Assembly: GCA_011525665.1 (NCBI GenBank)
Contig: WYAU01000071.1
Location: forward strand, 1-64,000
Origin: Candidatus Brocadia sp.
GTDB taxonomy: Bacteria; Planctomycetota; Brocadiia; Brocadiales; Brocadiaceae
Reading direction: 5' to 3'
DNA: 64,000 nucleotides
Position numbers and translations under genes: made by a program. Positions 35,183-44,487 of the stretch are shown piece after piece. How positions within the stretch are numbered: the stretch's first letter is position 1; the number at the start of each line of letters is the position of its first letter. The notes beneath the pieces are model-generated. The model did not search any database and was not told the DNA's origin. It saw only the letters and a program-made list of their open reading frames with translations.

Positions 35183-36238
35183 TCACTTTTCACAGATTTC
35201 ACCCGAGACGAGAATACGAATCGTGGGTTGTATTTTACTATTTGTATGTAAATTTAATATACCATTTATTTTTCCAGCAGGTGCATCCTTTTTTATTCTC
35301 GTGAGAATTCTGAGGGTTGTTTTTTCATCTTTTTGATATTCAGTTTCAACCTCTGAAACCAGGAAGTCAGGCTCTGCTTTAATTTGATGCACCCGTATCT
35401 CTTTTTTCAACAGAGTAATAAACACGGATTTTACACAATCATGATCCCTTTTGACAGTACCAAAATATAAATGTGAGGGGTATACCCGAATATCTCCCAG
35501 CACCTCTCCATACACAGGCACGATAATTCTTTTCTGCCGTTCGCTATTGGTAAAAATGGAGATATTCCCTAACAACACATCAACTGGCGCATCTCCTTTT
35601 AAGATAACATTAACGAGAAAATTGCCCTTCTCCTCATCTTTCCTATAACGAACGTTCACCGCAGAATTCGATGACACCACATCGTTTATTTCCAAATGAA
35701 ACTCCGGGCGCGGTTGTAAATTCACCACTCCGTATGCATGATCACCCTTCGAAACACTTCCGAAATTAATCTGCCGCGGACTTACCGTAATATCCTCTAT
35801 CACTTCACCCGACAGTTTAAGGATGTAAACCGGCGTATCCGGATCACTTGAATGTATCCTGATATTTTTTACAACGATTCCTGTCTCCGGGCCTGTTCTA
35901 AAACGCACCTGTATCTTTCCAGACATCCCGGGAGCTATTTTTGTGTCAGAGGTTTCCCCCACAATACATCCGCACGCGGTCTCGATCTTGTTTATTTTTA
36001 ATTCTTGTGTTCCCCGGTTTTGAATCACAAAATAATGTCTTATATTTTCATACTTGTATACCTTCCCGAAACGGTACACCGGCGTATCGCAATAGAGGTC
36101 CGGCGTGCCTTCCGCGGATAACCCAGCATAAACTCCTGTATTGATGACAGAGTCATTGCAAGTGACCTTTTCAGAAATACGGAAAGGAGAAAGAACCGTT
36201 GCGCTTAACAACCAGAGAACACTATATGCTGCATTCAT
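35183..36238 (-). CDS. DUF1573 / Ig-like exported protein
   Basis: 351 residues with a probable signal peptide ([17 protein letters not shown]). The first repeat has the DUF1573 hallmark [22 protein letters not shown], followed by [14 protein letters not shown]. Two further similar beta-sandwich units follow ([16 protein letters not shown] and [16 protein letters not shown]). Proteins of this family are abundant in planctomycetes and Bacteroidetes and are thought to be periplasmic or surface-exposed, but their role is unknown. It is placed between the ammonium channel and ureA with short gaps, so it is probably co-transcribed with the urea genes. Its link to urea use is only positional. Confidence 0.8.
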   Translation of the reverse strand: MNAAYSVLWLLSATVLSPFRISEKVTCNDSVINTGVYAGLSAEGTPDLYCDTPVYRFGKVYKYENIRHYFVIQNRGTQELKINKIETACGCIVGETSDTKIAPGMSGKIQVRFRTGPETGIVVKNIRIHSSDPDTPVYILKLSGEVIEDITVSPRQINFGSVSKGDHAYGVVNLQPRPEFHLEINDVVSSNSAVNVRYRKDEEKGNFLVNVILKGDAPVDVLLGNISIFTNSERQKRIIVPVYGEVLGDIRVYPSHLYFGTVKRDHDCVKSVFITLLKKEIRVHQIKAEPDFLVSEVETEYQKDEKTTLRILTRIKKDAPAGKINGILNLHTNSKIQPTIRILVSGEICEK

Positions 36239-36264
36239 TCGTATCAGGTATTGAATAATTTTGG

Positions 36265-38001
36265 TTAAGTAATGGCGGTTGCCCCCTCATCGCCGGTTCT
36301 GATGCGCACAATGCCCCTCGTATCATAAACAAATATCTTGCCATCTCCAAAAGACCCCGTTTTGGCTGATTGCAGAATCGCATTCACAATCTTGTCAACG
36401 TCTGTCTTTTCTGCAATAATTTCAATCTTTGTTTTTGGAAGGAGGTCCAATTTGTACTTTTTGCCGCGCCATTGCTGGGTAACACCTTTCTGTATTCCGT
36501 GTCCTTCTATCTGAGAGACCATAATGCCGGGATATCCGATTTTTTCAAGGGCGTCTCTCACAAATTGAAGGCGTTCCGGACGGATAACCGCCTCTATCTT
36601 CTGAACCGCTGCATCTCCTTTTGGAAAAACCCGCGACGGACAGAGCAATTCCTCCGAAAGGTAACTCTCACTTCCCGATACCTTCGGCATGAAATAAAAT
36701 TCATCACCCACCCGCTTTACCACGAAATCAGGGTATGCCATATTACCATGCTCCCCTAAATCAAGACCTTCCATCTCTTTACGGGTATCCACCCGGATTC
36801 CCATTGTATATTTCAGGATCAACCAGAAAATGCCGGACAGCAGAAAGGCGTATATGGCAACCGTCCACACACCTAAAAACTGCACACCCAGCAAAGCCCC
36901 CCCGCCCCCGAAAAAGAGTCCATTGGCAACCCGTCCCGGCATATAGTGTTCCTGTGCAAAAAGTCCGACGCATAAGGTGCCAAAGACCCCATTAACCAAG
37001 TGTACTGACAGGGCACCCACCGGGTCGTCTATTCTGACACGATCAAAGAACTTTACGGACAACACAACCAACCATCCTGCAATAAACCCGATAATTACAG
37101 CGCTCGGGACGCTTACTACAGCGCAAGGCGCCGTTATGGCGACAAGCCCGCCAAGACATCCATTAATCATCATTCCAAGGTCCGGCTTTTTCACAATAAT
37201 CCAGGAGGCCATCGTAGAACCCAACAGGGCTGTGCATGCCGCCATATTTGTCGTAAGCGCCACATGAGTAACGAGCTCAGGATTGGCAGACATTGCGCTC
37301 CCTAAATTAAACCCAAACCATCCTATCCACAACGCAAAAGCGCCCATTAAGGACATAGGCATATTGTGACCCGGAATTATAGCAACCGAACGGCCTTCAC
37401 CGTATTTCCCGAAACGGGACCCCAGGAGGAAAACACCCGAAAGCGCGGCCCATCCGCCGACAGAATGTACGACGGTCGAACCGGCAAAATCAAACATCCC
37501 TTTTTCTGCCAGCCATCCACCCCCCCAAATCCAATGTCCCGTAACCGGATACACAAAAGCAACCACGACAAAAGAAAAAATTATGAATGCACCGTATTTA
37601 AGGCGTTCAGCCACAGCCCCGGAGACAATCGTAGCTGCAACCATTGCAAATTTCATCTGAAAAAAAAACTTTCCTGCCAGCGGAATTCCCGCCCAGCTCA
37701 GCGCTGAATATACCCCATGATAATCGCCCCCGGTTGCAGGGCTGTTATCCTCTCCCCTCAGAAAAGTGATTCCCTGCAACCCGAATATCGGATTGCCATC
37801 GCCAAACATAAGGCCAAAGCCAAACACCCAGAAGGCGAGGGTTGCTGTCGCAAGGACAATAAAGTTTTTCGAAAGGACATTCACACAATTTTTGGCACGG
37901 GTAAAACCGCTTTCCAAAAAAGCAAAACCCAGGCCCATGAAGAAAATAAGTATGGCCGCAATGACCGTCCATAATGTATCGACAACAACTTGCGGATCCA
38001 T
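36265..38001 (-). CDS. Ammonium channel Amt fused to a P-II domain
   Basis: 578 residues. Residues 1-400 form an Amt channel with about 11 membrane segments and the twin-histidine pore region (TVVHSVGGWAALSG and later VHLVNGVFGTL). After a linker of about 60 residues, residues about 462-578 are a complete P-II domain: IEAVIRPERLQFVRDALEKI, a T-loop RGKKYKLDLLPKTK with its tyrosine, and the signature TGSFGDGKIFVYD. P-II proteins such as GlnK normally block Amt as separate trimers under control of ATP/ADP and 2-oxoglutarate; a covalent fusion would make the gate permanent. It is encoded between the urea importer and urease, where released ammonium must be managed. A dedicated sensor role is possible. 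Confidence 0.93.
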   Translation of the reverse strand: MDPQVVVDTLWTVIAAILIFFMGLGFAFLESGFTRAKNCVNVLSKNFIVLATATLAFWVFGFGLMFGDGNPIFGLQGITFLRGEDNSPATGGDYHGVYSALSWAGIPLAGKFFFQMKFAMVAATIVSGAVAERLKYGAFIIFSFVVVAFVYPVTGHWIWGGGWLAEKGMFDFAGSTVVHSVGGWAALSGVFLLGSRFGKYGEGRSVAIIPGHNMPMSLMGAFALWIGWFGFNLGSAMSANPELVTHVALTTNMAACTALLGSTMASWIIVKKPDLGMMINGCLGGLVAITAPCAVVSVPSAVIIGFIAGWLVVLSVKFFDRVRIDDPVGALSVHLVNGVFGTLCVGLFAQEHYMPGRVANGLFFGGGGALLGVQFLGVWTVAIYAFLLSGIFWLILKYTMGIRVDTRKEMEGLDLGEHGNMAYPDFVVKRVGDEFYFMPKVSGSESYLSEELLCPSRVFPKGDAAVQKIEAVIRPERLQFVRDALEKIGYPGIMVSQIEGHGIQKGVTQQWRGKKYKLDLLPKTKIEIIAEKTDVDKIVNAILQSAKTGSFGDGKIFVYDTRGIVRIRTGDEGATAIT

Positions 38002-38079
38002 AATAGTGGTCTCCTTAACTGATTTCGTTTTAGGTAAAAAACTTTTTACACTGCCAGGGGATAATAAATCACCGGGAAA

Positions 38080-38775
38080 TTATACCGTTATGTGTTCTTT
38101 CACGTATTCTATGTCTGTCTCTTTCGTGGAACCGTGTGAAACAACGGAACCTTTGGCCATTACATAATAGTAATCAGCAATACGCCAGGCAAAATCGAGG
38201 TACTGTTCTACCATCAAAACCGCAATATTTCCTCTCTCCTTGATGCGTTGAATCACATTTTCAATTTCCAAGATGATCGACGGCTGTATGCCTTCGGTGG
38301 GTTCATCCAGCATTAACAGTTTCGGACCCATTGCCAGGGCGCGTCCAATAGCCAGCTGCTGCTGCTGGCCGCCACTGAGATCTCCCCCTTTTCTGCCAAG
38401 CATACTTTTCAGCACGGGAAATAATTCAAAAATCTCTTCCGGCACGGTCCTAAGACTATCCTTCCTGCTTTCAAGACCCACCAAAAGATTCTCATGAACA
38501 CTCAGATAAGGGAATATCTCCCGGCCCTGAGGGACATAGCCGATACCCAGTTTCGCCCTTCTGTTGGGCAGCAAAGGGGTAATCTCCTGATTATCAAAGG
38601 ACACCTTTCCCCTTCGGGCGGGAAGTACTCCCATAATCCCCTTGAGCAGCGTTGTTTTTCCTACCCCGTTTCTCCCCAAAAGACACACGATCTGACCCTG
38701 CGATATTTCCATATCGACATCATGAAGCACGTGACTCTCTCCATAATAAACGTTCAGATAATCAACCTTTAACAT
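38080..38775 (-). CDS. urtE: Urea ABC transporter ATP-binding protein UrtE
   Basis: 231 residues. Walker A LLGRNGVGKTTLLKGIMG, signature LSGGQQQQLAIGRAL and Walker B KLLMLDEPTEGIQPSI. The ENPTEGIQPSI-like segment is typical of branched-chain amino acid/urea UrtE/LivF proteins. It is the last gene of the urt set, four bases after urtD. It energises urea uptake with UrtD. Confidence 0.93.
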   Translation of the reverse strand: MLKVDYLNVYYGESHVLHDVDMEISQGQIVCLLGRNGVGKTTLLKGIMGVLPARRGKVSFDNQEITPLLPNRRAKLGIGYVPQGREIFPYLSVHENLLVGLESRKDSLRTVPEEIFELFPVLKSMLGRKGGDLSGGQQQQLAIGRALAMGPKLLMLDEPTEGIQPSIILEIENVIQRIKERGNIAVLMVEQYLDFAWRIADYYYVMAKGSVVSHGSTKETDIEYVKEHITV

Positions 38776-38778
38776 GTG

Positions 38779-39537
38779 CTAATCCGCACCCCCTCTCCCT
38801 AAATATTTTTCAATGACTCTCGGGTCATTTTGAACCTCATCCATAGTCCCCTCGCATAGAGTCATTCCTTCATGCAAAACAGTCACTTTCCGTGATATCT
38901 GCCTGACAAATTTCATATCGTGCTCAATAACCAGGATAGAATGATTCCGTGAAATAGAAAGAAGGAGTTCTGCCGTTTTTTCCGTTTCCTTATCGGACAT
39001 ACCGGCGACAGGTTCGTCAACGAGCAGCAACTGGGGGTCCTGAGCAAGAACCATCCCGATCTCAACCCATTGTTTTTCACCGTGGGAAAGTGAACCGGCC
39101 TTTTCGTAAGCCTTGTCAACCAACCCTATCGTCTCCAAAATCGAGAAAATCTTTTCCTGATCGCTTTTCGTTCTTCTCATAAACAGGGTAGAAAACACCC
39201 CTTTGCTTTTGCGCAAAGATAATTCAAAATTTTCACATACCGTCAGATTCGAAAAGATAGAAGGCGCCTGGAATTTCCTCCCGATGCCAATCTTCACTAT
39301 CTCGTGTTCTTTCATTCCGGTAATGTTTATGTCTTTTTCTCCAAAAATAACCCGCCCCTTTACGGGTTTAGTCTTACCGCAAATCACATCCAGCAGTGTC
39401 GTCTTCCCGGCCCCATTTGGGCCGATAACCACGCGGAGTTCACCGTAGTGCATATAAAAATTGAGGTCCCGTATCGCAATAAAACCATCAAAGCTAACGG
39501 TCACATTTTCCATGTACAAAATTGTCTTGTTTTGCAT
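38779..39537 (-). CDS. urtD: Urea ABC transporter ATP-binding protein UrtD
   Basis: 252 residues from the ATG at 39537, with a GGGGA site upstream, preferred over a TTG at 39561. Walker A IGPNGAGKTTLLDVICG, signature LSHGEKQWVEIGMVLAQ and Walker B LLLVDEPVAGMSDKE. The LSHGEKQWLEIGM-type signature is diagnostic of UrtD. It pairs with UrtE on the UrtBC permease. Confidence 0.93.
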   Translation of the reverse strand: MQNKTILYMENVTVSFDGFIAIRDLNFYMHYGELRVVIGPNGAGKTTLLDVICGKTKPVKGRVIFGEKDINITGMKEHEIVKIGIGRKFQAPSIFSNLTVCENFELSLRKSKGVFSTLFMRRTKSDQEKIFSILETIGLVDKAYEKAGSLSHGEKQWVEIGMVLAQDPQLLLVDEPVAGMSDKETEKTAELLLSISRNHSILVIEHDMKFVRQISRKVTVLHEGMTLCEGTMDEVQNDPRVIEKYLGRGGAD

Positions 39538-39595
39538 AGTATCACTTCCCCGGTTAACCAATCTCTTTCGATATTCTTCACATTTCAGAACTTTT

Positions 39596-40771
39596 CTAAG
39601 AAAGTGGTGGCTTCATCGACGCCACAGAGACCTTTTCCGCACGCAAGGTGTTCTTCCGTTGTCTTCCCGGAGATCGGAATTGACCCAGAAATCCTACGCA
39701 ACCTTTGGGGAAAAAAACGACCACGCCCATGAATAATGCCCCCAGGAAATAGAGCCAGATACCGGGAAAGGATTCACTCAGTCCACTCTTTGCAGCATTC
39801 ACAAGCAGTGCGCCTAATACAGCGCCCACCAGTGTTCCTCTTCCCCCCACAGCCACCCACAGGACCATCTCGATAGAAGGCACAATCCCAACATTCGACG
39901 GCGATATTATTTCCGCCTGAGGCACAAAAAGCGCTCCGCCTACACCGGCAAGAGCGGCCGCCAGTCCAAAGGCAAAAATCTTGAAATTTGCCGTGTCATA
40001 CCCTGAAAACCGCGCCCGCTTTTCGTCGTCCCGGATAGCCATCAATACCCTTCCTAATTTGGACCGTATGATCCACCGGCACAAAAAATAGGCCCCGACG
40101 AGGACAAGCACGGTCACTATATAAAGGAACAATTGTGTCGTTGGGAGGTCAGGCCCCCTCAGCGGAAATCCGAAAATGCTTCTGAAATCATTCAACCCAT
40201 TCGTTCCGCCCGTATATGGCTGCTGTCCGATTAAGGTAATGGACAACACCAGCGCTAATGCCTGCGTCACGATAGAAAAATATACACCGCCAACACCGCT
40301 TTTAAATGTCAGATAACCCAACCCTAAGGCACACAACGCCGGGACAAAAACGATACACGGGATAGCCACCCATGCATGGTACATGGGTTTCCAGAACCAG
40401 GGAAGTTCGGTCAGTCCGTTCCAGACCATGAAATCAGGCAAATTGCTTTCGTAATGACCCGCTGTCCCTACTTTGAGCAAAAGGTACATGGCCATACAAT
40501 ATCCACCCAGCCCAAAAAATACCCCCTGGCCAAGACTCAAAATACCGGTATACCCCCAAATAAAGTCTATTCCCAGCGCCACAATAGCCAGCGCCAGAAA
40601 TTTCCCCAGCAGATTTATACGGAAATTTGACACCTTAAGCCAGGAATCTTCACCGGGAAGTACATGGAGTAAGGGAAGCACTATGAGAAACACAAAGATA
40701 ACCATGCCCGTTATCGTCCATTCATTTTTCCATACAGATTTTTTGTAATCGCAGTAAATGTCCCTGTTCAT
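39596..40771 (-). CDS. urtC: Urea ABC transporter permease UrtC
   Basis: 391 residues with about ten membrane segments. Conserved parts include IDFIWGYTGILSLGQGVFFGLGGYCMAMY, FKSGVGGVYFSIVTQAL and IRDDEKRARFSGYDTANFK in pieces, as in LivM/UrtC permeases. With UrtB it forms the membrane channel. It lies about 40 bases after urtB. No anomaly seen. Confidence 0.93.
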   Translation of the reverse strand: MNRDIYCDYKKSVWKNEWTITGMVIFVFLIVLPLLHVLPGEDSWLKVSNFRINLLGKFLALAIVALGIDFIWGYTGILSLGQGVFFGLGGYCMAMYLLLKVGTAGHYESNLPDFMVWNGLTELPWFWKPMYHAWVAIPCIVFVPALCALGLGYLTFKSGVGGVYFSIVTQALALVLSITLIGQQPYTGGTNGLNDFRSIFGFPLRGPDLPTTQLFLYIVTVLVLVGAYFLCRWIIRSKLGRVLMAIRDDEKRARFSGYDTANFKIFAFGLAAALAGVGGALFVPQAEIISPSNVGIVPSIEMVLWVAVGGRGTLVGAVLGALLVNAAKSGLSESFPGIWLYFLGALFMGVVVFFPKGCVGFLGQFRSPGRQRKNTLRAEKVSVASMKPPLS

Positions 40772-40809
40772 ATGTATCTCCCGATAGTTCTTTCGATAGC
40801 TACGTTACA

Positions 40810-42372
40810 TTAGGTACGCCCCTTTGCAGGTGAAAACCCCGTCGGCCTGAACCGCAGGAATGCGATAACCAGCAGGAACACCAGCACCTTCCCCATGCTT
40901 GCCGTTGTAAAAAATTCAAAGATAGAATTCGTTCCGCCCATCCCGAAGGCGCCGGCGATAGACCCCACAATTTTACCAACGCCACCCAGTACGACTACCA
41001 TGAAACAATCCACGATATAATTTTGCCCTGTCGAGGGGCCCACGGACCCCAACAAACTAATGTTACATCCGGCAATTCCCGCCAGTCCTGAACCCAGGGC
41101 AAAGGTGAATGAATCTATTCTGCGCACGGGAATACCCATGCAATCACTCATGGTACGGTTCTGCATGACTGCCCTTATCCTCAGCCCAAGCCGGGTGCGT
41201 AACAGCAAAAAGTAAATACCCGCAACAACTGCTGCGGTAAAACCAATGATAAACAATCTTTTATAGGGTAATTGCAATCCTGCCATTACCGAAACGCCGC
41301 CGGTAAGCCATAAAGGACTCATTACGTCGACGTTATTAGCTCCGAAAATCTGCCGTATGAACTGCTGAAGCATCAGGCTTACCCCCCATGTTGCCAGCAG
41401 GGTATCAAGCGGTCTTCCGTATAGCAGACGGACAACGGAGCTTTCTAATAACCAGCCAAAAAGTCCTGTAAGGATAAAGGATACCGGTAAGGCAAGCACA
41501 AAATACAATCCAAAAGCGCTCTCGCTTATGTAATTTCTGAAAAACAGATGCAATACATAGGTAACATAACACCCCAGCATCATGAATTCGCCGTGGGCCA
41601 TGTTAATTACCCCCATCACGCCAAATGTAATTGCAAGCCCAATTGCAATGAGAAGGTATATAGAACTTACGCTTATTCCATTGAAGAGTTGCTGAATGGT
41701 TGTGGAAGTCTGCTGCCTCTTCTCTATTCTTTTTATGGTTTTTTCTAAAACACTTTTTACACCCGCATCCATTTCTTTTTCCCTTGCCCTTCCCAAAAAC
41801 ATAATGGTATCGGGATTGCCTATTTCATCGAGAAATTCAGCGGCTTCTTTCCGGACAGCCGCATCTTTATCCAGGAGCCGAATCTTTTGAATCGCCTCTG
41901 TTATTGCATTTTTTACCTTCCTGTCTTTTTCGGTACCAAACGCCTGATTCAGGGAAAAAAGGATTCCGGAGATATCCTGCTCTTCCAATACAACGCGGCT
42001 AAAAAGAGAAGCGCCTTCCACGTCAAACTCTTCTAATGCAAAATTTGCCTCTGCCTTATCCCCCAATGCATCAACCGCAGCTTTTCTGACCGATGGATTG
42101 TGGTCAGATAATTTGATTTTGTTTAATGCAATCTCTATCAGAAAATTTACTTCTTCATTTGTTTCTTTACTCCATGAATTATTCAGAGCCTCCAGAACCC
42201 TTACATCTCCCTCATAATTCCCGAGTTCCCTCGCTGCATTTTTTCTTACCTCCTTATCCTCATCCGAGAGCAGAGAAATTACCTTATTTATTTCTCCTGG
42301 CGGGATTTCTGAGTAAACTGTATTGCCAAATCCTATTACTGCCAAAGTAAATGCCAAAATTGTCTTTTTCAT
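40810..42372 (-). CDS. urtB: Urea ABC transporter permease UrtB with HEAT-like N-terminus
   Basis: 520 residues from the ATG at 42372, chosen because it starts a signal peptide (MKKTILAFTLAVIGFGNTVYS); an ATG at 42438 would bury it. About 200 residues of alpha-helical HEAT-like repeats come next (KEVRKNAARELG, PSVRKAAVDALGD, AAVRKEAAEFLDEIG), probably in the periplasm, then the LivH-like permease domain (LLIAIGLAITFGVMGVINMAHGEFMMLG). Long N-terminal extensions are a known feature of UrtB compared with LivH. It transports urea with UrtC. Confidence 0.9.
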   Translation of the reverse strand: MKKTILAFTLAVIGFGNTVYSEIPPGEINKVISLLSDEDKEVRKNAARELGNYEGDVRVLEALNNSWSKETNEEVNFLIEIALNKIKLSDHNPSVRKAAVDALGDKAEANFALEEFDVEGASLFSRVVLEEQDISGILFSLNQAFGTEKDRKVKNAITEAIQKIRLLDKDAAVRKEAAEFLDEIGNPDTIMFLGRAREKEMDAGVKSVLEKTIKRIEKRQQTSTTIQQLFNGISVSSIYLLIAIGLAITFGVMGVINMAHGEFMMLGCYVTYVLHLFFRNYISESAFGLYFVLALPVSFILTGLFGWLLESSVVRLLYGRPLDTLLATWGVSLMLQQFIRQIFGANNVDVMSPLWLTGGVSVMAGLQLPYKRLFIIGFTAAVVAGIYFLLLRTRLGLRIRAVMQNRTMSDCMGIPVRRIDSFTFALGSGLAGIAGCNISLLGSVGPSTGQNYIVDCFMVVVLGGVGKIVGSIAGAFGMGGTNSIFEFFTTASMGKVLVFLLVIAFLRFRPTGFSPAKGRT

Positions 42373-42885
42373 ACACGGAACACTCCAACAGAATCGAGTT
42401 AATAAACCAGTTTCTCTGTGAAAATTTTTTTTACCCATTGCCTTAGAGGATCCAGAGTACTATCTCTGCTCTGCATAAAACCAAAATGACCTTTTTGAAA
42501 TAATGCAATAAATAGGGAAGAACGGATTTTCTTTGATAAAACGATTACAGTGTGAGAGTGCTAAAGCTTTTGCTGATTTTTCAATTGATTGGGGAGCATC
42601 ACTTATCTACCTTTTCAACGTAACTTTACAATGATTTGTAACTTTCACCAGAAGGAATAGGAGAAAGATTATGGGAAAATACAAGTAATTGCCGTTACTC
42701 TTTAAAGGTATTAAAGATGCCCCCCAAATTTAAAATTGCAGTGTATTTAAAAAATTATCGCTCGTATGCTTACTGTTCGATTCTCTGCCGAACCTTATGT
42801 GCTACGCACCTGTGAAGTGCGTAGCACTTTCACAGAGGAAAAAAGCTTTTATTTACAACTCGTTGCTTATGAGGCTTCACATTCC
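42373..42885. other. Intergenic gap between urtA and urtB
   Basis: About 510 bases inside an otherwise tight operon, without a supported gene. It contains the strong hairpin described separately and AT-rich sequence upstream of urtB that could hold a second promoter. Such a gap suits differential expression of the abundant binding protein and the permease genes. Confidence 0.5.
42799..42827. repeat. Strong hairpin downstream of urtA
   Basis: Perfect 11-base arms GTGCTACGCAC and GTGCGTAGCAC around a seven-base loop, about 60 bases after the urtA stop on the minus strand. No T-run follows, so it is more likely an mRNA-stabilising or REP-like element than a full terminator. Confidence 0.65.
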
Positions 42886-44382
42886 CTAGATACTGCCAGA
42901 AAAGAGTTTTTTCATGCTCTCTAAAAAACCATCTAACCGCTGTTCAATGGAGTCTAACCTCTCTTCTAGTGAATCTAACCTTTTATTCGCAGCGCCTTCA
43001 TCAGAGGATTCTTTTTTTCCGCCTGCACTTCCGGCGCTTACGCTCCTTGCACCGCCGGCAACCTTCAATATTTCATAATCACTGCCCCTCATCTTTGGAT
43101 CAATGGTAACCGTCCCGCCCTTAGACTGGAGGCAATCTTTGTCGGGATGGGTAAATCTGCTCCAGGGCATGGGTTTCACCGGACCTGGTGTACTCCAGAC
43201 AATTTTAAACTGCCCGTTTTTCATAATCTGGCCAATCTGAACAATCTTCCAATAGTGCTGGTTTTCAGGATCAAGACGCACCAGACCTTCCGGCGCAATC
43301 ATTTCCAGTCCCCTGGCCGCCTCTCGGATGGCATCGACGTCGGTTGACCCTGCCTTTTCCACGGCCATTGCCCATATCTTCACATTAATGTATTGCGCTT
43401 CAATGGGGTCGTCGGTTACGCGGTCCTGTCCATAGCGGTTCTTAAAATTTTCTACGAAAACCTTATTTTCCGGGGTATTCATACTCTGGAAATAATTCCA
43501 TACTGCATAGTGGCCTTCCGTCAGTTCTCCGCCGATGCCCCGGAGTTCATCTTCTGCGATACTTACCGACATGACGGGAATATCCTTAGCGGTAATTCCG
43601 GCGTCCCGTAATTGTTTAAAGAACGCCACGTTACTGTCACCGTTTACCGTGTTGAATATAGCGTCAGGCTTTGACGCTTTTATTTTATTCACAACCGTGG
43701 AATATTCCATGTGGCCAAGAGGTGTATATTCTTCTCCTGCCAGGACACCGCCTTCCGCCTTCAGCTGCGCCTTAATAATCATGTTCGTTGTCCGCGGAAA
43801 TACGTAATCTGAGCCGAGGAGATAGAACCTCTTCTTGCCTTGTTTTAAGAGCCAGGTTACGGCAGGACATGTCTGCTGGTTGGGCGTTGCGCCCGAATAA
43901 ATCACGTTCTTTGAACACTCATTCCCTTCGTACTGGACGGGATACCACAAGAGGTTGTTGTATTTTTCAAACACCGGGAGCACCGCTTTGCGGCTTGCAG
44001 ATGTCCAGCATCCGAAAACAGAACACACCTTGTCTTGCAAGATAAGCTTTTTTGCCTTTTCAGCAAATGTCGGCCAGTCTGAGGCCGGGTCTTCTATGAC
44101 TGGCACAACCTGCCTTCCGCCAAGAAGACCGCCTGCGGCATTGATTTCGTCAATTGCCATTAAGACAACATCATGAAGAGACACTTCACTAATAGCCATC
44201 GTGCCGCTTAAAGAATGTAACACACCAACTTTAATGGGTTCTTTTTCCTGTGCATCACTTATCCGGGCGCCGCCAGCTATTCCCGTACTCACGGCAACGC
44301 AGATGGCCAGCGCAGTCCTATTTGCACTTTTCACCACATTTCTGAATCCCCCCCACAATTTTGTTTTTACCATGCCGCGCAT
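42886..44382 (-). CDS. urtA: Urea ABC transporter substrate-binding protein UrtA
   Basis: 498 residues; the ATG at 44382 has an AAGGAG site. The N-terminus carries a signal segment ending near DAQEKEP, then the type I periplasmic-binding fold: [43 protein letters not shown] and [15 protein letters not shown] are typical of UrtA/FmdD. It captures urea in the periplasm. Unusually, about 50 extra C-terminal residues form a heptad-patterned coiled coil ([20 protein letters not shown]), absent from cyanobacterial and proteobacterial UrtA as I know them. The porin gene upstream has a similar coil at its N-terminus. Confidence 0.93.
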   Translation of the reverse strand: MRGMVKTKLWGGFRNVVKSANRTALAICVAVSTGIAGGARISDAQEKEPIKVGVLHSLSGTMAISEVSLHDVVLMAIDEINAAGGLLGGRQVVPVIEDPASDWPTFAEKAKKLILQDKVCSVFGCWTSASRKAVLPVFEKYNNLLWYPVQYEGNECSKNVIYSGATPNQQTCPAVTWLLKQGKKRFYLLGSDYVFPRTTNMIIKAQLKAEGGVLAGEEYTPLGHMEYSTVVNKIKASKPDAIFNTVNGDSNVAFFKQLRDAGITAKDIPVMSVSIAEDELRGIGGELTEGHYAVWNYFQSMNTPENKVFVENFKNRYGQDRVTDDPIEAQYINVKIWAMAVEKAGSTDVDAIREAARGLEMIAPEGLVRLDPENQHYWKIVQIGQIMKNGQFKIVWSTPGPVKPMPWSRFTHPDKDCLQSKGGTVTIDPKMRGSDYEILKVAGGARSVSAGSAGGKKESSDEGAANKRLDSLEERLDSIEQRLDGFLESMKKLFSGSI

Positions 44383-44487
44383 TGTATTTCTCCTTTCTCA
44401 CCACAAAACACTGGAAGATTGCAATCTCGTAAACTTATGACAGAAACCAGACACAGACATCCTTGCAAAACTCGCCCCAGGTATCTC

